Shown here in pieces: positions 6,465 through 9,642 of a DNA stretch of 9,642 bases; positions within the stretch are counted from its first letter, which is position 1; every line of letters begins with the position of its first letter. Origin of the DNA: JAJFTV01 sp964426355 (lineage in GTDB: Bacteria > Chloroflexota > Anaerolineae > Anaerolineales > Anaerolineaceae); the NCBI GenBank assembly GCA_964426355.1, contig CAYRRA010000165.1:1-9642 (forward strand), written 5' to 3'. Both the position numbers and the translations under genes were made by a program. The notes beneath the pieces were generated by a model that was not told the DNA's origin, searched no databases, and saw only the letters and a list, made by a program, of their open reading frames with translations.

Positions 6465-6478
6465 GCTGTGAAAGCAGC
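6465..6478 (+). promoter_or_regulatory. Small GAAA-tetraloop hairpin in the rpsL leader
   Basis: GCTGT GAAA GCAGC folds as a 5-bp stem (the closing pair is U-G) capped by a GNRA-type GAAA loop at 6470-6473. It lies 20 nt after the long hairpin and 45 nt before the rpsL start codon. GNRA loops are common in structured RNAs; alone it is weak evidence, but together with the neighbouring stems it supports a folded leader. Confidence 0.35.
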
Positions 6479-6510
6479 AAAAAATGAGTCCAATTAGTAT
6501 TATTTTTGTC

Positions 6511-6515
6511 GGAGG
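6511..6515 (+). promoter_or_regulatory. Shine-Dalgarno that fixes the rpsL start
   Basis: GGAGG lies 8 nt before GTG 6524, the codon giving the conserved S12 N-terminus MPTINQLIRKG. It would lie inside the reading frame if the TTG at 6506 were used, which rules that start out. Confidence 0.9.
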
Positions 6516-6523
6516 CGAATAAA

Positions 6524-6940
6524 GTGCCAACCATCAATCAACTGATCCGTAAAGGTCGCAAAACCAGACGAGCGAAGAGTAAAGCGCCAGCCTTGCTGTT
6601 TACATTGAACTCAATGAAACAGCGACGTGTGCGCCAACCTATGGGTGCTCCCCAGAAACGCGGTGTTTGCACCGTAGTGAGAACAATGACCCCCAAGAAA
6701 CCGAATTCGGCGTTACGCAAGATTGCTCGTGTGCGCCTGTCCAACGGTATCGAGGTGACAGCCTATATCCCCGGTGAAGGTCATTCGCTTCAGGAGCACT
6801 CAGTGGTACTCGTGCGCGGTGGTCGTGTGAAAGACTTGCCAGGTGTGAGATATCATATCGTTCGCGGTACATTGGATACCGCTGGCGTAAACAATCGAAG
6901 CCAGGCTCGCTCAAAATACGGTTCAAAGAAGAAACAATAA
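6524..6940 (+). CDS. rpsL: 30S ribosomal protein S12
   Basis: The 138-residue protein is S12, a component of the 30S decoding centre that governs tRNA selection accuracy. It begins at GTG 6524 as MPTINQLIRKGR. Conserved blocks are PQKRGVC (43-49), TPKKPNSALRK (56-66), GEGHSLQEHSV (84-94), RGGRVKDLPGVRYH (98-111) and QARSKYG (127-133). Lys59 and Lys103 correspond to the streptomycin-resistance positions 42/43 and 87/88 of E. coli/mycobacteria and are wild type. Compared with the 124-residue E. coli protein there is an insertion of about 14 residues (26-41), similar in place to that of Firmicutes S12. It is the first gene of the str operon, driven by the promoter at 6319-6347 after a structured leader, and is followed by rpsG after 32 nt. 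The GTG start could moderate its translation. Confidence 0.98.
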   Translation: MPTINQLIRKGRKTRRAKSKAPALLFTLNSMKQRRVRQPMGAPQKRGVCTVVRTMTPKKPNSALRKIARVRLSNGIEVTAYIPGEGHSLQEHSVVLVRGGRVKDLPGVRYHIVRGTLDTAGVNNRSQARSKYGSKKKQ

Positions 6941-6972
6941 AAACATTCTGATCTGGAGAATGGAGAAAGAAT

Positions 6973-7440
6973 ATGCGTAGAACTAGACCCGAAAAACGGG
7001 AGACCCAGCCGGATGTCCGCTACCAGAGCGTGACTGTGCAGGCGTTGATCAACCGGATTATGAAAAACGGTAAGAAAAGCGTCGCCACCCGGATGATGTA
7101 TGATGCTCTGGATATGATCCGAGAGCGTGCAAAGCGAGACCCAATTGAAGTGCTTGATCTGGCGATGAAGAATGTGGGACCATTGATGGAAGTCCGACCC
7201 CGCCGCGTGGGTGGTTCCACCTACCAGGTGCCCATGGAGGTCTCAAATGACCGCCGGCAGACTCTTGCCATGCGTTGGATTCTTGCATCCTCCAGGTCTC
7301 GTTCTGGGAAATCCTTCTCAGAAAAACTTTCTGCCGAACTGATGGAAGCTGCCAACAACCAGGGCGCTTCGGTGCGCAAGCGCGAAGAAACCCATAAGAT
7401 GGCTGAAGCCAACCGCGCTTTTTCTCACTTTAGGATATAA
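6973..7440 (+). CDS. rpsG: 30S ribosomal protein S7
   Basis: The 155-residue protein matches the usual S7 length of about 156. S7 nucleates folding of the 3' major domain of 16S rRNA and lies at the E-site side of the head. Recognisable segments are the basic N-terminus MRRTRPEKR, DVRYQSVTVQALINRIMKNG with GKKS (33-36), the middle PLMEVRPRRVGGSTYQVPMEV, the RRQTLAMRWI helix, and the C-terminal KREETHKMAEANRAFSHFR. GGAG at 6962-6965 stands 7 nt before the ATG. In E. coli, S7 represses its own operon by binding the rpsL-rpsG intergenic RNA; here that gap is only 32 nt, and I see no obvious long stem in it, so any feedback may act elsewhere, such as the leader. Confidence 0.98.
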   Translation: MRRTRPEKRETQPDVRYQSVTVQALINRIMKNGKKSVATRMMYDALDMIRERAKRDPIEVLDLAMKNVGPLMEVRPRRVGGSTYQVPMEVSNDRRQTLAMRWILASSRSRSGKSFSEKLSAELMEAANNQGASVRKREETHKMAEANRAFSHFRI

Positions 7441-7487
7441 CCCATACGTATTTGATTTTACGTTGATGAATTCAGCCAGGTATCGTG

Positions 7488-9557
7488 ATGACAAGACCAC
7501 ATCCTTTAGAACTCTATCGAAATATTGGCGTGATCGCCCATATTGACGCCGGGAAGACGACGACAACCGAGCGGATATTGTTCTATACCGGAAAAACATA
7601 TCGAATAGGTTCTGTGGATGATGGAACAACGGTTACTGACTGGATGGCGCAGGAACGCGAGCGCGGTATCACGATTGTTTCCGCTGCGGTTACCGCAGAG
7701 TGGAAAGGTTACCAGATCAACGTTATCGATACACCTGGACATATTGACTTCACCGCTGAGGTTCAACGATCCTTAAGGGTATTGGACGGCGGTGTTGTTG
7801 TTTTTGATGCCACCCAGGGTGTTGAACCGCAAAGCGAGACTGTTTGGCGCCAGGCAGACCGCTATCATGTTCCGCGAATCTGTTTTGCAAACAAGATGGA
7901 TCGTGTCGGTGCCTCTTATGAGTACACCATCGACACAATTCGACAACGCCTGGGCGCCAACCCGTTGCAAATGCAAATTCCTATCGGCTTCGAAGCGGAT
8001 TTTCGTGGATTTGTTGATCTTCTCACAATGAGAGCTTTTTATTGGGAAGATGATCTTGGGAAAGAAATCCGTGAGGATGATATCCCAGCTGATCTGCGCG
8101 ATGAAGCCGATACGAAACGGGCTGAACTGGTTGAAAAAATTGCTGAACATGACGATGAACTGATTGTCAAGTTCCTGGAAAACGAACCCATTTCGGTGGA
8201 AGAGTTAAAAGCTGCACTGCGGCGGGCTGTTATTGAAAACAAAGCAACACCTGTGTTTTGTGGCACTGCACTGCGCAACAAAGGCATTCAGGTCATTCTT
8301 GATGCGGTTATTGATTATTTACCCTCACCCAAGGATGTTCCCGCCGTCAAAGGCACTCGCCCGAACAGCGAGGATGAGCTTGAACGTGGACCAGATGATG
8401 ATGCGCCAATGAGTGCCCTGGTCTTCAAAATCGTAACCGATCCTTATGTTGGGCGGCTGGCGTATTTCCGTGTATATTCTGGTGTCGTTACCCAGGGCGT
8501 GATGGTTTACAATGCCGTCAAGGACAAGAAAGAGCGCGTTGGACGTTTGTTGCGTATGTATGCAGACCGGCGTGAGGATGTGACGGAGATTTTCGCAGGT
8601 GAAATTGGCGCGGTCTTGGGTTTGAAACACAGTTTTACGGGTGACACTTTATGCTCACAGCATGACCCCATTGTGTTGGAGAGCATCAGCTTCCCTGAAC
8701 CCGTGATTCATATTGCGATTGAACCGAAGACGCTTGCCGACCAGGATAAAATGGGTGAAGCCCTGCGAAAATTGTCAGAAGAAGATCCAACCTTTCGCGT
8801 GCGTACAGATGAACAGACCGGTCAGACGATCATCGCGGGTATGGGTGAGTTACATCTGGATATCCTCGTTGACCGCATGTTGCGCGAGTTTAATGTCAAA
8901 GCCAATGTGGGTCGCCCTAAAGTGACTTATCGTGAAACCATCAGCCGACCTGTTACAAAATCAAGCTATCGATATGTCAAGCAAAGCGGTGGGCATGGTC
9001 AATATGGGCACGTAGTCTTTGATCTTGAACCTGTCCCAGGTGGCACAGAGATCCTGTTTGAGAACAAGATTCAGGGCGGCGCCATTCCAAAAGAGTATTT
9101 TTCCTCTATTGAAAGTGGTGTGCGCGAGGCAGCAGAAAGCGGTGTTTTGGCTGGTTACCAAACCACTGGTGTAAAAGTAACGCTGGTAGACGGATCTTTC
9201 CATGAAGTAGATTCGAGTGATATGGCTTTCCGCATGGCTGCAATCCTCGGTTTCAAACAGGCTTGTGAACAAGGCGCTCCCATTCTTCTGGAGCCCATTA
9301 TGCGAGTAGAAGCTCTTGCGCCGGAAGAATACCTGGGTGATATTCTATCCAGCTTAAATTCCCGGCGAGCAGAAATTACCGGTATGGAACATCGCCCCGG
9401 AAACGCACAGGCTGTAAAAGCTTTGTCGCCACTTTCAGAGATGTTTGGCTATGCAACCAATTTACGCTCTGCAACACAAGGGCGGGGTGTATTTACGATG
9501 GAATTTGACCATTACGCTCCGGTTTCCGGCGAAGTGGCTGAGAAAATTTTGCGTTAG
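7488..9557 (+). CDS. fusA: Translation elongation factor G
   Basis: The 689-residue GTPase drives ribosomal translocation after peptide-bond formation and, with ribosome recycling factor, subunit splitting. GTP-binding motifs are AHIDAGKTT (17-25), RGITI (59-63, switch I), DTPGH (81-85) and NKMD (135-138). Domain II follows around residue 300, domain III has GMGELHLDI (451-459), domain IV has GGHGQYGHV (501-509) and His572 matching E. coli His583 at the tip, and domain V ends the protein. ATG 7488 is preferred over GTG 7485 because AGG (7478-7480) is then 7 nt away and the N-terminus fits the family; the Shine-Dalgarno is poor. Switch I reads VDDGTTVTDWMAQERERGITI rather than the commoner HDGAATMDWM, so it may belong to a distinct EF-G subfamily, but its str-operon place argues for the main translocase. 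The gap to tuf is 30 nt. Confidence 0.97.
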   Translation: MTRPHPLELYRNIGVIAHIDAGKTTTTERILFYTGKTYRIGSVDDGTTVTDWMAQERERGITIVSAAVTAEWKGYQINVIDTPGHIDFTAEVQRSLRVLDGGVVVFDATQGVEPQSETVWRQADRYHVPRICFANKMDRVGASYEYTIDTIRQRLGANPLQMQIPIGFEADFRGFVDLLTMRAFYWEDDLGKEIREDDIPADLRDEADTKRAELVEKIAEHDDELIVKFLENEPISVEELKAALRRAVIENKATPVFCGTALRNKGIQVILDAVIDYLPSPKDVPAVKGTRPNSEDELERGPDDDAPMSALVFKIVTDPYVGRLAYFRVYSGVVTQGVMVYNAVKDKKERVGRLLRMYADRREDVTEIFAGEIGAVLGLKHSFTGDTLCSQHDPIVLESISFPEPVIHIAIEPKTLADQDKMGEALRKLSEEDPTFRVRTDEQTGQTIIAGMGELHLDILVDRMLREFNVKANVGRPKVTYRETISRPVTKSSYRYVKQSGGHGQYGHVVFDLEPVPGGTEILFENKIQGGAIPKEYFSSIESGVREAAESGVLAGYQTTGVKVTLVDGSFHEVDSSDMAFRMAAILGFKQACEQGAPILLEPIMRVEALAPEEYLGDILSSLNSRRAEITGMEHRPGNAQAVKALSPLSEMFGYATNLRSATQGRGVFTMEFDHYAPVSGEVAEKILR

Positions 9558-9587
9558 CAATTGATTTAGACTGTAAGGAGAAAAAAT

Positions 9588-9642
9588 ATGGCGAAGCAGA
9601 AATTTGACCGATCAAAGCCGCACATGAACGTAGGCACAATGG
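9588..9642 (+). CDS. tuf: Elongation factor Tu, N-terminal fragment
   Basis: The first 18 codons are present before the window ends. The start MAKQKFDRSKPHMNVGTM matches the EF-Tu N-terminus (family form MAKxKFxRxKPHVNVGTIGHVDHGKT), just short of the P-loop. EF-Tu delivers aminoacyl-tRNA to the ribosome as a GTP complex. A strong TAAGGAG (9574-9580) lies 7 nt before the ATG, far better than the one of fusA, consistent with the very high level of EF-Tu. Two methionines stand where Val and Ile are usual (positions 13 and 18). Order rpsL-rpsG-fusA-tuf is the standard str operon. Confidence 0.92.
   Translation, partial: MAKQKFDRSKPHMNVGTM

Larger units (their letters stand above)
6403..6522 (+). 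other. Chain of three overlapping mini-ORFs in the rpsL leader
   Basis: Mini-ORF 1 runs from ATG 6403 to TGA 6469-6471 (22 codons, ending VKKRSKL) and follows a GGTGG at 6393-6397. Mini-ORF 2 starts at GTG 6468, overlapping that stop as GTGA, and ends at TAG 6495-6497 (MKAAKNESN). Mini-ORF 3 starts at ATG 6484 and ends at TAA 6520-6522 (MSPISIIFVGGE), 1 nt before the rpsL GTG. Mini-ORFs 2 and 3 have no good Shine-Dalgarno of their own. Mini-ORF 1 spans the long hairpin, so its translation would open that stem. Chance is a serious alternative for ORFs this short. Confidence 0.2.

Noticed and set aside
6506..6523. TTG-initiated extension of rpsL
   Set aside because: The conserved S12 N-terminus begins at GTG 6524, with GGAGG 8 nt upstream.
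7444..7451. ATACGTAT palindrome between rpsG and fusA as an operator
   Set aside because: An 8-bp palindrome is expected often by chance and no promoter elements surround it.
1..9642. Mobile elements, CRISPR arrays, tRNA or rRNA genes
   Set aside because: All genes are housekeeping genes; I see no spaced repeat array, transposase, terminal repeats or tRNA-like cloverleaf, and no stretch without a gene exceeds 194 bases.

Overview
The window is a bacterial chromosome segment of roughly 50% G+C (judged by eye) carrying housekeeping genes only; I see no mobile elements, CRISPR, rRNA or tRNA. Protein sequence flavour (the RpoB N-terminus and long beta insert, the S12 insertion, the EF-G switch region) points to a member of Chloroflexota, possibly Anaerolineae. 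That is inference from memory, with no tree behind it.

Layout. 1-168 (+) is the C-terminal end of RecF, meeting rsmG (16S rRNA m7G methyltransferase, minus strand, 170-883) tail to tail with one base between stop codons. A 137-bp divergent region (884-1020) holds promoter-like elements and two adjacent perfect or near-perfect palindromes. It leads into a two-gene unit on the plus strand: a HAD-family phosphatase (1021-1632) and a YfcE/MJ0936-type metallophosphoesterase with a TTG start (1673-2266). A 124-bp gap (2267-2390) carries a near-ideal sigma-70-type promoter for rpoB (2391-6329). A 194-bp gap (6330-6523) carries the leader of the str operon: rpsL (6524-6940), rpsG (6973-7440), fusA (7488-9557) and the first 18 codons of tuf (9588 to the window edge). 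No gap exceeds 300 bases.

How it works together. RpoB is the catalytic beta subunit of RNA polymerase. S12, S7, EF-G and EF-Tu form the classical str operon of translation genes, and RsmG modifies 16S rRNA in the decoding region that S12 contacts. recF and rsmG are commonly near the replication origin, so the segment may be origin-proximal, which would give these genes high dosage.

Most noteworthy. (1) rpoB stands alone: no rplJ/rplL precedes it and no rpoC follows it before rpsL, and a separate strong promoter overlaps its stop codon. (2) RpoB has an insert of about 150 residues after the PVFDGA motif, rich in tryptophan and apparently built from repeated WL-x-x-x-G units. (3) The rifampicin pocket has Thr where E. 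coli has Arg529. (4) The rpsL leader contains several hairpins, including a 13-bp stem and a GAAA-loop hairpin, plus a chain of three overlapping mini-ORFs ending 1 nt before the rpsL start. (5) An oriented GGGCGCGCCT-containing repeat occurs three times, always near the 3' end of a gene.
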